Position numbers and translations under genes: made by a program. Positions 12,529 through 21,301 of a stretch of DNA of 43,219 nt are shown piece by piece. The notes under the pieces are model-generated. The model had not been told where the DNA came from. It made no database searches and saw only the letters and a program-made list of their open reading frames with translations. Source of the DNA: Rhodobacter sp. (lineage in GTDB: Bacteria > Pseudomonadota > Alphaproteobacteria > Rhodobacterales > Rhodobacteraceae); assembly GCA_027487575.1 (NCBI GenBank), contig JAIYDJ010000070.1, positions 1 to 43,219 of the forward strand, in the 5' to 3' direction. The stretch's first letter is position 1; the number at the start of each line of letters is the position of its first letter.

Positions 12529-13026
12529 ATGACCATGTTTCGCCCGCTGCTGGTGGCCATTGCCGCCACGTTCTGCCTGACCCTGCCCGCCGCCGCCCAT
12601 GATGGCGTGCACATCAATGATGCCTATGCCCGCGCCTCCCAGGCCTCGGGTGCGGTGTTCTTCGAGATCGAGAATCACCAGACCGACGATGACCGTCTGA
12701 TCGGCGTCGCATCAGACGCGGCCGAACGGGTGGAACTGCACACCCACAAGGAAGATGCCAACGGGGTGATGCAGATGATGGAGGTCCCCGAAGGCTTCGT
12801 CGTGCCCGGCAACGGCACCCATGCGCTGTCACGCGGCGGGGACCATGTGATGATGATGGGGTTGAAAGCCCCGCTGAACACCGGCGACACCGTTACCCTG
12901 ACGCTGACCTTCGAAAAGGCCGGCAAGGTGACGGTTGAGGTCCCGGTGGACAACGAGCGTGTCTCCGGCCCGGCGGTGGAAGGCATGGATCATTCCGGCC
13001 ACACGATGCCTGCGCCCACCAATTGA
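12529..13026 (+). CDS. Copper chaperone PCu(A)C family protein
   Basis: Periplasmic copper-binding protein of 165 residues; family members deliver Cu(I) to the CuA or CuB centres of cytochrome oxidase. A signal peptide covers residues 1-23 (cleavage after AAA). The cupredoxin-like core has the binding pattern: ELHTH with His71, VMQM with Met81 and Met83, and DHVMMMGL with His106 and Met108. The C-terminal tail DHSGHTMPAP adds His/Met residues that could bind extra metal. AGGA lies 7 bases before the ATG at 12529. It is paired with the upstream small Cys-motif protein and ended by a strong terminator. Confidence 0.92.
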   Translation: MTMFRPLLVAIAATFCLTLPAAAHDGVHINDAYARASQASGAVFFEIENHQTDDDRLIGVASDAAERVELHTHKEDANGVMQMMEVPEGFVVPGNGTHALSRGGDHVMMMGLKAPLNTGDTVTLTLTFEKAGKVTVEVPVDNERVSGPAVEGMDHSGHTMPAPTN

Positions 13027-13032
13027 AACCCC

Positions 13033-13064
13033 GGACCAGAGCCGCGCAAGGCTCTGGTCCTTTT
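13033..13064 (+). terminator. Rho-independent terminator after PCu(A)C gene
   Basis: Perfect 11-bp stem GGACCAGAGCC (13033-13043) with GGCTCTGGTCC (13050-13060), 6-base loop GCGCAA, then TTTT (13061-13064). It starts 7 bases after the stop of the copper chaperone gene. Confidence 0.93.
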
Positions 13065-13080
13065 CGCGAAGGTTGTGATC

Positions 13081-13629
13081 ATGCCCGGCCCTGTGACCCT
13101 GCCCGGCGCCCTGTCGCCCGACGACTGCGACCGCATCATCGCGCTGGCGGCGGAGTCGCAGATGTCGGACGCCGGGCTGGTGCGGGCCAAGTCGCATGAC
13201 ATCCGCCGCGCCGATCTGGCCTGGCTGGAGGATATCCCCGAGGCCGACTGGGTGATGGACCGGATGGTGCGGATCGTGGCACAGGCCAACCGCGAGGCCT
13301 TCGGCTTCGATCTCGACGATTTTGCCGAATCGGCGCAGGTCGCGCGTTACGGGGCCGACCGGCTGGGGCATTTCGACTGGCATTCCGACATCGGGGCCGG
13401 ACCGCTGGCCGCGCGGCGCAAGCTGACCGTGGTGGTGCAACTGTCGGACCCCGCCGCCTATCAGGGCGGGGCGCTGGAGGTGCGGCCGGACAGCAACGTG
13501 GTGCAGGCCGATCCGGGGCGCGGAGTGGCGACGGTGTTTCCCAGTTTCGTGCTGCACCGGGTGACGCCCGTCACCATCGGCACGCGCTGGTCGTTGACCC
13601 TTTGGGCGCACGGGCCTGCCTTCCGGTAG
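13081..13629 (+). CDS. Fe(II)/2-oxoglutarate-dependent dioxygenase
   Basis: A 182-residue cytosolic non-haem iron enzyme of the 2OG-Fe(II) oxygenase superfamily (prolyl 4-hydroxylase/PKHD-like). The iron ligands are visible as HxD in HFDWHSD (His101, Asp103) and the distal His159 in PSFVLHRVTP; Arg169 in GTRWSLTLW fits the 2-oxoglutarate carboxylate. The YQGGALEV segment is typical of the double-stranded beta helix. The substrate is unknown. I prefer the ATG at 13081 (GAAGG 8 bases upstream) over the GTG at 13075 (only 2 bases). Its stop directly abuts the stop of the convergent polymerase gene. Confidence 0.88.
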   Translation: MPGPVTLPGALSPDDCDRIIALAAESQMSDAGLVRAKSHDIRRADLAWLEDIPEADWVMDRMVRIVAQANREAFGFDLDDFAESAQVARYGADRLGHFDWHSDIGAGPLAARRKLTVVVQLSDPAAYQGGALEVRPDSNVVQADPGRGVATVFPSFVLHRVTPVTIGTRWSLTLWAHGPAFR

Positions 13630-16428
13630 TCACGCGGGTTCCGGCGTCAGCAGATGCCGCAGCAGCGCGATCGGGTGGCTGCGCAGGGTCAGCCGCATGC
13701 TGACGTAATCCTCGACCACCGACTCGCCTTCGGTCATCGCCTTGAACTGCACGGCGGGTTCCACGATCCCCTCGCCGTCCATGTCGCCCGCGAACAAGGG
13801 CAGCGGCGCGTCACCCGACAGCGCCCGCGCGGCCCACAGCGCCTCGCGCCGCGCAAGGCCCAGCGATCCGAACACATCCGCCTCGGCCAGCACGGTCACG
13901 GTCGCGGGCAGGACCCCGGCCCGCCGCCACACATCCTCGACCCCCGGATAGCCGTTGCCGCGCGCGGCCACGATCCACAGCGCCTCTTCTTCCGCCAGCC
14001 CCTTGATCTGCCGGAAGCCCAGCCGCAATGCCAGCTTGCCGTCCGCCTCTTCCATCACGTTGTTCCAGTGGCTGCGGTTGATGCAGGGTGGCAGGACCAC
14101 CACCCCATGCGCCCTTGCATCCCGCACGATCTGCGCGGGGGCATAGAACCCCATCGGCTGGCTGTTCAGCAAGGCGCAGGCGAAGATGCCGGGATGGTGG
14201 CATTTGATCCACGCAGAGGCATAGACCAGCAGCGCGAAACTCGCCGCGTGGCTTTCGGGGAAGCCGTAGGACCCGAACCCCTCGATCTGCGAGAAACACC
14301 GCCCGGCGAAGTCTTCGTCATAGCCGTTGGCCTTCATCCCCGCCAGAAACCGTTCCTTCAGCGCGGTGACATTGCCGTGCTTCTTGAACGTGGCCAGCGC
14401 GCGGCGCAGCCGGTCGGATTCCAGCGGCGTGAAGCCCGCGCCGATGATGGCGATCTGCATCGCCTGTTCCTGAAACAGCGGCACGCCCAGCGTCTTGCCC
14501 AGCACGCGGCCCAAGGCATCGGACGGGAAGGTCACGATCTCCTGCCCGTTCCGTCGGCGCAGGTAGGGGTGCACCATGTCGCCCTGAATGGGGCCGGGCC
14601 GGATGATCGCCACCTGGATCACCAGATCATAGAAGGCGCGCGGCCGCATCCGGGGCAGGAAGTTCATCTGCGCGCGGGATTCCACCTGAAACACGCCGAG
14701 CGAGTCCGCCTTGCACAGCATGTCATAGGTCGCAGGGTCCTCGGGCGGCAGGGTGGCCAGCGTGTAGGCCGCATGGTGGTGCCGTTCCAAGAGGTCGAAC
14801 GCCTTGCGGATGCACGACAGCATGCCCAGCGCCAGAACATCGACCTTCAGGATGCCCAAGCTGTCGATGTCGTCCTTGTCCCAGCAGATGACGGTGCGAT
14901 CCTCCATCGTGGCATTCTCGATCGGCACCAACTCGTCCAGCCGCCCTTCGGTGATGATGAACCCGCCGACATGCTGCGACAGATGGCGGGGAAAGCCCTG
15001 TATCTCGTCGATCAGGTCCATCGTCAGGCGCAACCGCTTGTCCGCAGGATCCAGCCCGATTTCTGCCAGCCGCTGATCCGTCACGCCCCCCGGCCCGCCC
15101 CAGCCCCAGATCTGGCTGGACATCGCCGCCAGCGTATCCTCGGTCAGCCCCATCGCGCGGCCGACCTCGCGCACCGCCCGCTTGCCGCGATAGTGGATCA
15201 CCGTCGCGCACAGGCCCGCGCGGTGGCGGCCATAGCGTTCATAGATGTGCTGGATGACCTCCTCGCGGCGCTCGTGTTCGAAATCGACGTCGATGTCGGG
15301 CGGTTCGTTCCGCGCCTCGGACACGAATCGTTCAAACACCATCGTGCCGATTTCCGGGCTGACAGAAGTGACCCCCAGCGCATAGCACACCACCGAATTG
15401 GCCGCAGACCCGCGCCCCTGACACAGGATGCCGCGCTGGCGGGCAAAGTCCACGATGTCGTGCACGGTCAGGAAATACGGCTCGTAGTGCAGCTTCCCGA
15501 TCAGTTCCAGTTCATGCACGACCTGCGCGCGCACCCGGTCGGGCACCCCCGCCGGATAGCGCCAGTCGAGCCCCGCCCAAGCCAGCCGCGCCAGCCGCCC
15601 CGCCGCCGTTTCGCCCCCCGTCACCTCGGACGGGTATTCATAGCGCAACTCGTCCAGCGAGAAGCGCAGGGTTTCGGCCAGCGCCCCTGCCCGCTCTACC
15701 GCCGCCTCATGCCCGTGAAACACCCGGCACATCTCGGCCTCCGACCGCAGGCGGCGTTCGGCATGCGGGCTGGCCGCATGGCCAAGCGCATCGACCCGCA
15801 CGCCCAGCCGGATCGCGGTCAGCACATCGGCCAGCTTGCGCCGCGCGCCGTGATGCATCATCGGGGTGCCCGAGGCGACGGTCGAAACGCCCAGCCGCGC
15901 CGCCAGCCGATCCAGCCGGGCAAACCGCGCCGTGTCCTGCCCGTCATAGCGGGGCGCCATCAGCAGGTGGCAGGCGCCGGGAAACGCCGCGATCAGCCGG
16001 TCCGCCTGCGCACCCCAGCCGGTACCACCCCTGGTCGCCGGATGCAGCAGCAACGCGTTGCCCTGCCCCCATTCCAAAAGATCTTCCAACCCCAGATCGC
16101 AGGTGCCCTTCACGGCCCGCCTGCGCCCCAGCGTCAGCAAGCGGCACAGCCGCCCCCACCCTGCGCGATCCACCGGGAGGGCGGTGACGGTAAAGCCCGA
16201 CCGCAACACCACCCGCGCCGCCGGGATCAGGCGAATGTCAGGCCCGCCGTCACGCACAAGTTCGCGCGCATGGGTATGCGCCCGCACGATGCCCGCGACC
16301 GAATTTTCATCCGCGATGGCCAGCGCCGACAACCCCAGTTCGGCGGCACGCGCCATGTACTCCTCGGGGTGCGATGCCCCGACAAGGAAGGTGAAGTTCG
16401 ACGTGGCGGACAGTTCGACAAAGGGCAT
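13630..16428 (-). CDS. dnaE2: Error-prone DNA polymerase DnaE2/ImuC, short C-terminus
   Basis: C-family polymerase alpha-like subunit used in SOS-induced mutagenic translesion synthesis with ImuA/ImuB. At 932 residues it has the PHP domain first (MPFVELSATSNFTFLVGASH; ADENSVAG), then the palm with PDIDVDF (catalytic Asp region, residues 377-383), the ILKVDVLALGMLS segment, the fingers (PIQGDMVHPYLRRR) and the helix-hairpin-helix region. It stops at EDYVSMRLTLRSHPIALLRH plus a few residues. Family members usually continue with an OB-fold of roughly 100-150 residues. No remnant of that domain is visible downstream, because the dioxygenase gene occupies the DNA. imuA and imuB are not adjacent. 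Whether the shortened enzyme is active is open. Confidence 0.9.
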   Translation of the reverse strand: MPFVELSATSNFTFLVGASHPEEYMARAAELGLSALAIADENSVAGIVRAHTHARELVRDGGPDIRLIPAARVVLRSGFTVTALPVDRAGWGRLCRLLTLGRRRAVKGTCDLGLEDLLEWGQGNALLLHPATRGGTGWGAQADRLIAAFPGACHLLMAPRYDGQDTARFARLDRLAARLGVSTVASGTPMMHHGARRKLADVLTAIRLGVRVDALGHAASPHAERRLRSEAEMCRVFHGHEAAVERAGALAETLRFSLDELRYEYPSEVTGGETAAGRLARLAWAGLDWRYPAGVPDRVRAQVVHELELIGKLHYEPYFLTVHDIVDFARQRGILCQGRGSAANSVVCYALGVTSVSPEIGTMVFERFVSEARNEPPDIDVDFEHERREEVIQHIYERYGRHRAGLCATVIHYRGKRAVREVGRAMGLTEDTLAAMSSQIWGWGGPGGVTDQRLAEIGLDPADKRLRLTMDLIDEIQGFPRHLSQHVGGFIITEGRLDELVPIENATMEDRTVICWDKDDIDSLGILKVDVLALGMLSCIRKAFDLLERHHHAAYTLATLPPEDPATYDMLCKADSLGVFQVESRAQMNFLPRMRPRAFYDLVIQVAIIRPGPIQGDMVHPYLRRRNGQEIVTFPSDALGRVLGKTLGVPLFQEQAMQIAIIGAGFTPLESDRLRRALATFKKHGNVTALKERFLAGMKANGYDEDFAGRCFSQIEGFGSYGFPESHAASFALLVYASAWIKCHHPGIFACALLNSQPMGFYAPAQIVRDARAHGVVVLPPCINRSHWNNVMEEADGKLALRLGFRQIKGLAEEEALWIVAARGNGYPGVEDVWRRAGVLPATVTVLAEADVFGSLGLARREALWAARALSGDAPLPLFAGDMDGEGIVEPAVQFKAMTEGESVVEDYVSMRLTLRSHPIALLRHLLTPEPA

Positions 16429-16498
16429 GGGATAACCGGAACATTACCGGAACATCCTAGCGCGTCCCGGGTCCGGAGTCCAAGTGAGTCGATCTGCG

Positions 16499-18094
16499 TC
16501 ACACCGGCGCGAAGTCCGCGCCGCCCTGAACCCAGGCAAAGCCGTTCGGCGGCAGGGTCAGCGTGGTGCCGGTCAGCGTTGCGTTGAACGGCCCGGTCAG
16601 GCCCGATGCGCGGGTGGTCAGCGCGACCGGGTTGGGAGAAAGGTTGAACACGCAAGTCAGGTTCCCGCCGCGCGTGAACGCAAGAACCGGTTCCGGCAGA
16701 TCGTGAAACCGCGTGGCCCCGGTGACCAGTGCCGGGGTGGCGCTGCGGAAGGCCAGCATCTGCCGGTAGAACTCCAGCACCGACCCCGGCACGCCCTGTT
16801 GCGCCGCCACGTTGCGCGCGGCCTGCGCGGGCTTGACCGGCAACCACGGCGTCACCGGCGAAAAGCCCGCGTTCGGGCTGTCATCCCAGACCATCGGCGT
16901 GCGGGTGTTGTCGCGGCCCACAGGCTCGGGCCAGAAGGCGATGCCCTGCGGGTCGGTCAGATCCTCGAAGTCGAGTACCGTGTCGGTCTGGCCCAATTCC
17001 TCGCCCTGCCACAGGCAGATCGATCCTTGCAGCGACAGCAACAGCGCCCCGGCCTGTTTGGCAAGCGCATCCTGAGATGCCCCGTGTTCGGCCCAGCGGC
17101 TGACGTGGCGCACGACGTCATGGTTGGAAAATGCCCACATCGGCCAGCCATTGGGGGCGCCGGTAAAGAATTCCTCGATCTTGCTGCGGAACAGGGCGGC
17201 GGAATAGTCATAGCCCATCAGATCGAAGCTGTAGCACTGATGCAGGCGGCCGGGGGCGGTGTATTCGCCCATCATCCGGATCGCGTGATGGTTTTCGCCC
17301 ATCTCGCCCACCGTCGCGCGGTTGTCGTATTCGTCCATCAGCGCGCGGATACGTTCGATCCACGGCAGGTTTTCGGGCTGGTTCTTCGAAAACAGGTGGT
17401 ACTGCATCATGTAGGGGTTGGCTTCGGATTCGGTCTTGATCCGGTAATCGGCCGCGTCGTCGCGCAGCATCCGGTCATGGAAGAAATAGTTGACCGTATC
17501 AAAGCGGAAGCCGTCTACCCCCCGGTCCAGCCAGAACCGCATGTTGTCGAGCATCCAGTCCTGAACGGCGGGATTGTGGTAGTTGAAATCGGGCTGCTGC
17601 GTCAGGAAGTTGTGGAAGTAATACTGCTTGCGCCGCGCGTCCCAGGTCCAGGCCGGGCCACCGAACACCGACAGCCAGTTGTTGGGCGGCGTGCCGTCGG
17701 GACGGGGGTCCGCCCAGACGAACCAGTCTGCCTTGGGGTTGTCGCGGCTCTGGCGGCTTTCCCGGAATGCGGCGTGCTGGTCGGAACAATGCGACAGCAC
17801 CTGATCGATGATGATCTTCAGGCCAAGGCCGTGGGCGCGGGCCACCAGCGCGTCGAAATCCGCCAGAGTGCCGAACACCGGGTCGATGTCGGTGTAGTCC
17901 GACACGTCATAGCCCATGTCGCGCATCGGAGAAGTGAACACCGGCGACAGCCAGACAGCGTCCACCCCCAACTCGGCCAGATAGGGCAGCCGCCGGGTGA
18001 TGCCCGCAAGGTCACCGACCCCGTCGCCGCTGTCGTCCTGAAACGACCGGGGATAGACCTGATACGTCACCGACCCGCGCCACCATTCGTTCAT
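16499..18094 (-). CDS. GH13 alpha-glucosidase
   Basis: A 531-residue cytosolic glycoside hydrolase of family 13, oligo-1,6-glucosidase/alpha-glucosidase type, hydrolysing short alpha-glucosides. The (beta/alpha)8 barrel shows region I (DQVLSHCSDQH), the nucleophile Asp199 in GFRFDT, the acid/base Glu264 in VGEMGE and Asp326 in SNHD. A small C-terminal beta domain follows. It is close in length and motifs to AglA of rhizobial alpha-glucoside operons, but no ABC transporter or LacI regulator is next to it here. The start at 18094 (MNEWWRGSVTYQVYPRSF) matches the family N-terminus; the longer open frame upstream is low-complexity and was dropped. It ends 70 bases upstream of the polymerase start on the same strand. 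Confidence 0.92.
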   Translation of the reverse strand: MNEWWRGSVTYQVYPRSFQDDSGDGVGDLAGITRRLPYLAELGVDAVWLSPVFTSPMRDMGYDVSDYTDIDPVFGTLADFDALVARAHGLGLKIIIDQVLSHCSDQHAAFRESRQSRDNPKADWFVWADPRPDGTPPNNWLSVFGGPAWTWDARRKQYYFHNFLTQQPDFNYHNPAVQDWMLDNMRFWLDRGVDGFRFDTVNYFFHDRMLRDDAADYRIKTESEANPYMMQYHLFSKNQPENLPWIERIRALMDEYDNRATVGEMGENHHAIRMMGEYTAPGRLHQCYSFDLMGYDYSAALFRSKIEEFFTGAPNGWPMWAFSNHDVVRHVSRWAEHGASQDALAKQAGALLLSLQGSICLWQGEELGQTDTVLDFEDLTDPQGIAFWPEPVGRDNTRTPMVWDDSPNAGFSPVTPWLPVKPAQAARNVAAQQGVPGSVLEFYRQMLAFRSATPALVTGATRFHDLPEPVLAFTRGGNLTCVFNLSPNPVALTTRASGLTGPFNATLTGTTLTLPPNGFAWVQGGADFAPV

Positions 18095-18482
18095 GCCTGC
18101 CCCCGGAGTGTTGTCGTGGCAGCATAGGGGGGAGAGGTGCGAAGGTGTAGTGGATTGAGCGGGTCTTGCCTGATTTGGTTTCAGCCAATCAGGCCGCGCG
18201 GGCCTGCCCTTTGGCACGCGCGACAGTCCGCCCGCCCGGTCAGGCGCAGCCCGAATTGCCCCACCGTCTGGCCTGGCGTCAACCCCTTGCCTCTTCAGCC
18301 TCCGGCTTCCGAGCCAACGGACAGGGAGACGCGATGCGTCCCCTGACCTGTCCGGGCGCCGCGTGCGGGGTGCCAAAATGGGGCATCGCCATGCCGGACT
18401 TTCATGTGCAACCCCACGAAATACCATTTGACCACGCACAGCCGCCGCCGCACCGTGCGCGCCTGTGCCACAGGAGCGCGCG
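18095..18482. other. Divergent intergenic region (388 bases)
   Basis: Lies between the divergent alpha-glucosidase and MFS genes and must hold both promoters. No convincing gene is seen; open frames here lack family features and ribosome sites. A hairpin with arms CCTGATTTGG (18169-18178) and CCAATCAGG (18185-18193), one bulged T and a 6-base loop is present without a T-run. It may be an operator or transcript structure. Confidence 0.5.
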
Positions 18483-19718
18483 ATGACCAAAACCCCGATC
18501 TTCACCCCGGTCCTTATCGCGGGTTGCGTCATCCTGATGCTGGGCTTTTCGATCCGCGCCAGCTTCGGGGTGTTCCAGATCCCGATTGCTCAGGAGTTCG
18601 GCTGGCTGCGCGCCGATTTCTCGATGGCGATCGCGATCCAGAACCTTGCCTGGGGCATCGGGCAGCCGCTGTTCGGGGCGATTGCGGAACGATTCGGCGA
18701 CCGGCGGGCGATCATCGCGGGGGCATTGCTGTATGCGGCAGGGCTGGTCCTGTCGAGTTTCGCGGTGACTCCGGGGCAGCACTGGCTGCTGGAGATTCTG
18801 GTCGGCTTCGGCATTGCGGGCACCGGGTTCGGGGTCATCCTTGCGATTGTCGGCCGCGCTGCGAGCCCCGAGAACCGCAGTCTGGCGCTGGGCATCGCCA
18901 CCGCCGCCGGGTCTGCGGGGCAGGTGTTCGGCGCACCTACCGCCGAGGCGCTGTTGCAGATCTTCCCGTGGCAGACCGTGTTCCTGATCTTTGCCGCCGT
19001 GATCCTGTGCAGCCTGTTCGCGCTGCCCTTCATCCGGTCGCCCAAGGTGGCCAGCAAGCAGGAACTGGACGAATCGCTGGGCACGGTGCTGAAGCGGGCC
19101 TTCACCGACCCGTCCTATGTGCTGATCTTCCTCGGGTTCTTTTCATGCGGGTATCAACTGGCCTTCGTGACTGCGCATTTTCCGGCCTTCGTGACCGAGA
19201 TGTGCGGCGCGATCGATCCGTCGGGGATGCTGGCGGGGCTGGGGATCACCACTACCTCGGCGCTGGGGGCGATTTCGATTTCCGTCATCGGGCTGGCCAA
19301 CATCGCGGGGTCGATCATGGCGGGGTGGCTGGGTCGCAAGTATTCGAAGAAATACCTGCTGGCCGGGATCTATGTCGGCCGGACGGTCGCGGCGGCGCTG
19401 TTCATCATGTTTCCGATGACGCCTGCAACCGTGCTGCTGTTCTCGCTGGTAATGGGGGCGCTGTGGCTGGCCACGGTGCCTCTGACCTCGGGCCTTGTCG
19501 CGCATATCTACGGGCTCCGCTATATGGGAACGCTGTATGGCTTTGTGTTCTTGAGCCATCAGTTGGGGTCCTTTCTGGGCGTCTGGCTAGGGGGCATGAT
19601 GTATGACCTGACGGGCAACTACACGACGGTATGGTGGATCGGGGTGGGTGTGGGGGCGTTTTCGGCCATTGTACACCTGCCGATCCGCGAAAAGCCCTGG
19701 GCTGCACAAGCGGCGTGA
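18483..19718 (+). CDS. MFS transporter (monocarboxylate/oxalate-formate-like)
   Basis: Inner-membrane carrier of 411 residues with about 12 hydrophobic segments. The N-terminal half has FGVFQIPIAQEFGWLRADFS followed by the loop 2-3 signature GAIAERFGDRR, as in MFS proteins of the monocarboxylate/oxalate-formate group. The C-terminal half has the matching GWLGRKYSKKY loop. The start at 18483 has CAGGAG 6 bases upstream. It lies 50 bases before the MttB-like methyltransferase on the same strand, with a hairpin between. The pair suggests uptake of a compound used by the methyltransferase, for instance a quaternary amine or a carboxylate; this is inference. Confidence 0.85.
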   Translation: MTKTPIFTPVLIAGCVILMLGFSIRASFGVFQIPIAQEFGWLRADFSMAIAIQNLAWGIGQPLFGAIAERFGDRRAIIAGALLYAAGLVLSSFAVTPGQHWLLEILVGFGIAGTGFGVILAIVGRAASPENRSLALGIATAAGSAGQVFGAPTAEALLQIFPWQTVFLIFAAVILCSLFALPFIRSPKVASKQELDESLGTVLKRAFTDPSYVLIFLGFFSCGYQLAFVTAHFPAFVTEMCGAIDPSGMLAGLGITTTSALGAISISVIGLANIAGSIMAGWLGRKYSKKYLLAGIYVGRTVAAALFIMFPMTPATVLLFSLVMGALWLATVPLTSGLVAHIYGLRYMGTLYGFVFLSHQLGSFLGVWLGGMMYDLTGNYTTVWWIGVGVGAFSAIVHLPIREKPWAAQAA

Positions 19719-19729
19719 TCTGTCGTTAT

Positions 19730-19749
19730 CGGGCGGGATGGGCCGCCCG
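19730..19749 (+). terminator. GC-rich hairpin between MFS and MttB-like genes
   Basis: CGGGCGG (19730-19736) pairs with CCGCCCG (19743-19749) across a 6-base loop, just after the MFS stop. There is no T-run, so it may reduce read-through or stabilise the upstream message rather than end transcription. Confidence 0.4.
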
Positions 19750-19768
19750 GATGCCCTAGGATCAGGTC

Positions 19769-21271
19769 ATGGCACGGGACCGGACCAAGGGGCGCAAAGG
19801 CAGGGTGGTGGACTATGTCCGTCTGACCCATCCGTTTGATCCGCAAAGGGTATTCTCCGACGACTATATCGCCGCGATGCACGAGGCCGCCCTGGGCGTG
19901 CTGGCGCGCGACGGGATGAAGGTCCTGCTGCCCGAGGCGCGCGACCTGCTGGCGCGGGCCGGCGCGCGCGTGGTGGACGACATGGTGCATTTCGGGGCCG
20001 ATCTGGTGGCCGAGGCGCTGCGCACGGCACCGCGACACTGGGTGCTGAGGGCGGCCAACCCGGAGAGGCAGCGGTTGTATGCGCCGGGGCAGTTGCTGTT
20101 TTCGCCGGGGTCGGGCTGCCCGAATGCCACGGATGCGGTGCGGGGGCGGCGGCCGGGCAGCCTGCGGGATTTCACCGAAACGCTGGCCTTGCAGCAAAGC
20201 TTCGATGTGATCCACATGCTGGGACCATCGGCCGAGCCGCAGGATGTGCCACCCGCCTTGCGGCACTATGCGATGATGCAGGCACAACTGACGCGCGCAG
20301 ACAAACCGATGTTCGTCTATGCCCGGGGCCGCGCGCAGGTGGCCGAAAGCTTCGAGATGATCCGGCTGGCGCTGAACCTGTCAGAGGCGGACTGGGCGAC
20401 GGGCGTCTGGGCCAGTACCGTGATCAACACCAACTCGCCGCGTCAGATCGATGTGCCGATGGCGCAGGGCATCATCGACTTTGCCCGCGCCGGGCAGATG
20501 TCGATCATCACGCCGTTCTGTCTGGCCGGGGCGATGGCCCCGGTCACGGTCGCCGGGGCGCTGGTGTTGCAGCATGCCGAGGCTTTGGCGGGCATCACTC
20601 TGGCACAGGTGGCGCGGCCCGGTGCGCCGGTCAGCTATGGCGGGTTCTCGTCGAACGTGGACATGAAGTCGGGCGCGCCCGCCTTTGGCACGCCCGCGCA
20701 TCTGCAGATGCAGATCGGGTCGGGGCAGTTGGCGCGGCACATCGGGATGCCGTGGCGGTCGGCGTCGGGGGCAGCGTCCAACAGCGCCGACATGCAGGCC
20801 GCGCAGGAAACCGTGATGTCGCTGTGGGGTGCGCTGATGGCGCAGGCCACGCTGGTGATCCATGCGGCGGGCTGGCTGGAGGGCGGGCTGTCGTTCGGCT
20901 ATGAAAAGTTCGTCAACGATGTAGAGGCATTGCAGACTCTGGCCGAGATCTGTGCCCCGCCGCCCGCCACGCCCGACGATCTGGCGCTGGAGGCGATTGC
21001 CGACGTGGCTCCGGGCGGGCACTTCTTTGCCACTGCGCACACGATGGCGCGCTATGACACCGCGTTCTATCCGCCGCTGGTCGCGGACCTGACCAATTTC
21101 GGAACCTGGACCGAGGCCGGATCGCAAAGTTCGACCACCCGCGCCACGGCGATCTGGCAGCGGGTGCTGGCCGAGTTTCAGCCACCGCCGCACGGGGCCG
21201 AGGCTGCGGACCGTCTGGCGAGCTATATCGCGGCGCGGACAGCGGCCGGGGGTGCGGCACCGGTCGACTGA
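19769..21271 (+). CDS. Trimethylamine methyltransferase (MttB) family protein, non-pyrrolysine
   Basis: Corrinoid-type methyltransferase homologue of 500 residues, a complete TIM-barrel member of the MttB superfamily. Typical segments are SPGSGCPNATDAVRGRRPGS, GQMSIITPFCLAGAMAPVTV and AGWLEGGLSFGYEKFVNDVE. The frame has no in-frame TAG, so it belongs to the non-pyrrolysine branch. Members of that branch demethylate glycine betaine, proline betaine, carnitine and similar quaternary amines where characterised. No corrinoid protein (MtgC/MttC type) or RamA-like activator is beside it, so the methyl acceptor cannot be told. The start ATG at 19769 has AGG close upstream. Two tight downstream genes are unrelated glycosyltransferases. 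Confidence 0.88.
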   Translation: MARDRTKGRKGRVVDYVRLTHPFDPQRVFSDDYIAAMHEAALGVLARDGMKVLLPEARDLLARAGARVVDDMVHFGADLVAEALRTAPRHWVLRAANPERQRLYAPGQLLFSPGSGCPNATDAVRGRRPGSLRDFTETLALQQSFDVIHMLGPSAEPQDVPPALRHYAMMQAQLTRADKPMFVYARGRAQVAESFEMIRLALNLSEADWATGVWASTVINTNSPRQIDVPMAQGIIDFARAGQMSIITPFCLAGAMAPVTVAGALVLQHAEALAGITLAQVARPGAPVSYGGFSSNVDMKSGAPAFGTPAHLQMQIGSGQLARHIGMPWRSASGAASNSADMQAAQETVMSLWGALMAQATLVIHAAGWLEGGLSFGYEKFVNDVEALQTLAEICAPPPATPDDLALEAIADVAPGGHFFATAHTMARYDTAFYPPLVADLTNFGTWTEAGSQSSTTRATAIWQRVLAEFQPPPHGAEAADRLASYIAARTAAGGAAPVD

Positions 21272-21301
21272 GGGGCTGCTTTGCGCTATCAGGGCGGCAT
21301 C

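Noticed and set aside
13654..16587. 977-codon plus-strand frame opposite the dnaE2 gene
   Set aside because: Composition is Arg/His/Gln/Pro-rich noise without domains, whereas the minus strand has an unmistakable polymerase.
18137..18486. Small plus-strand frames in the gap between alpha-glucosidase and MFS genes
   Set aside because: No ribosome site, no family pattern, and Arg/Pro-rich composition.
19769..21271. Pyrrolysine-containing MttB
   Set aside because: There is no in-frame TAG; the frame is continuous with ordinary codons.
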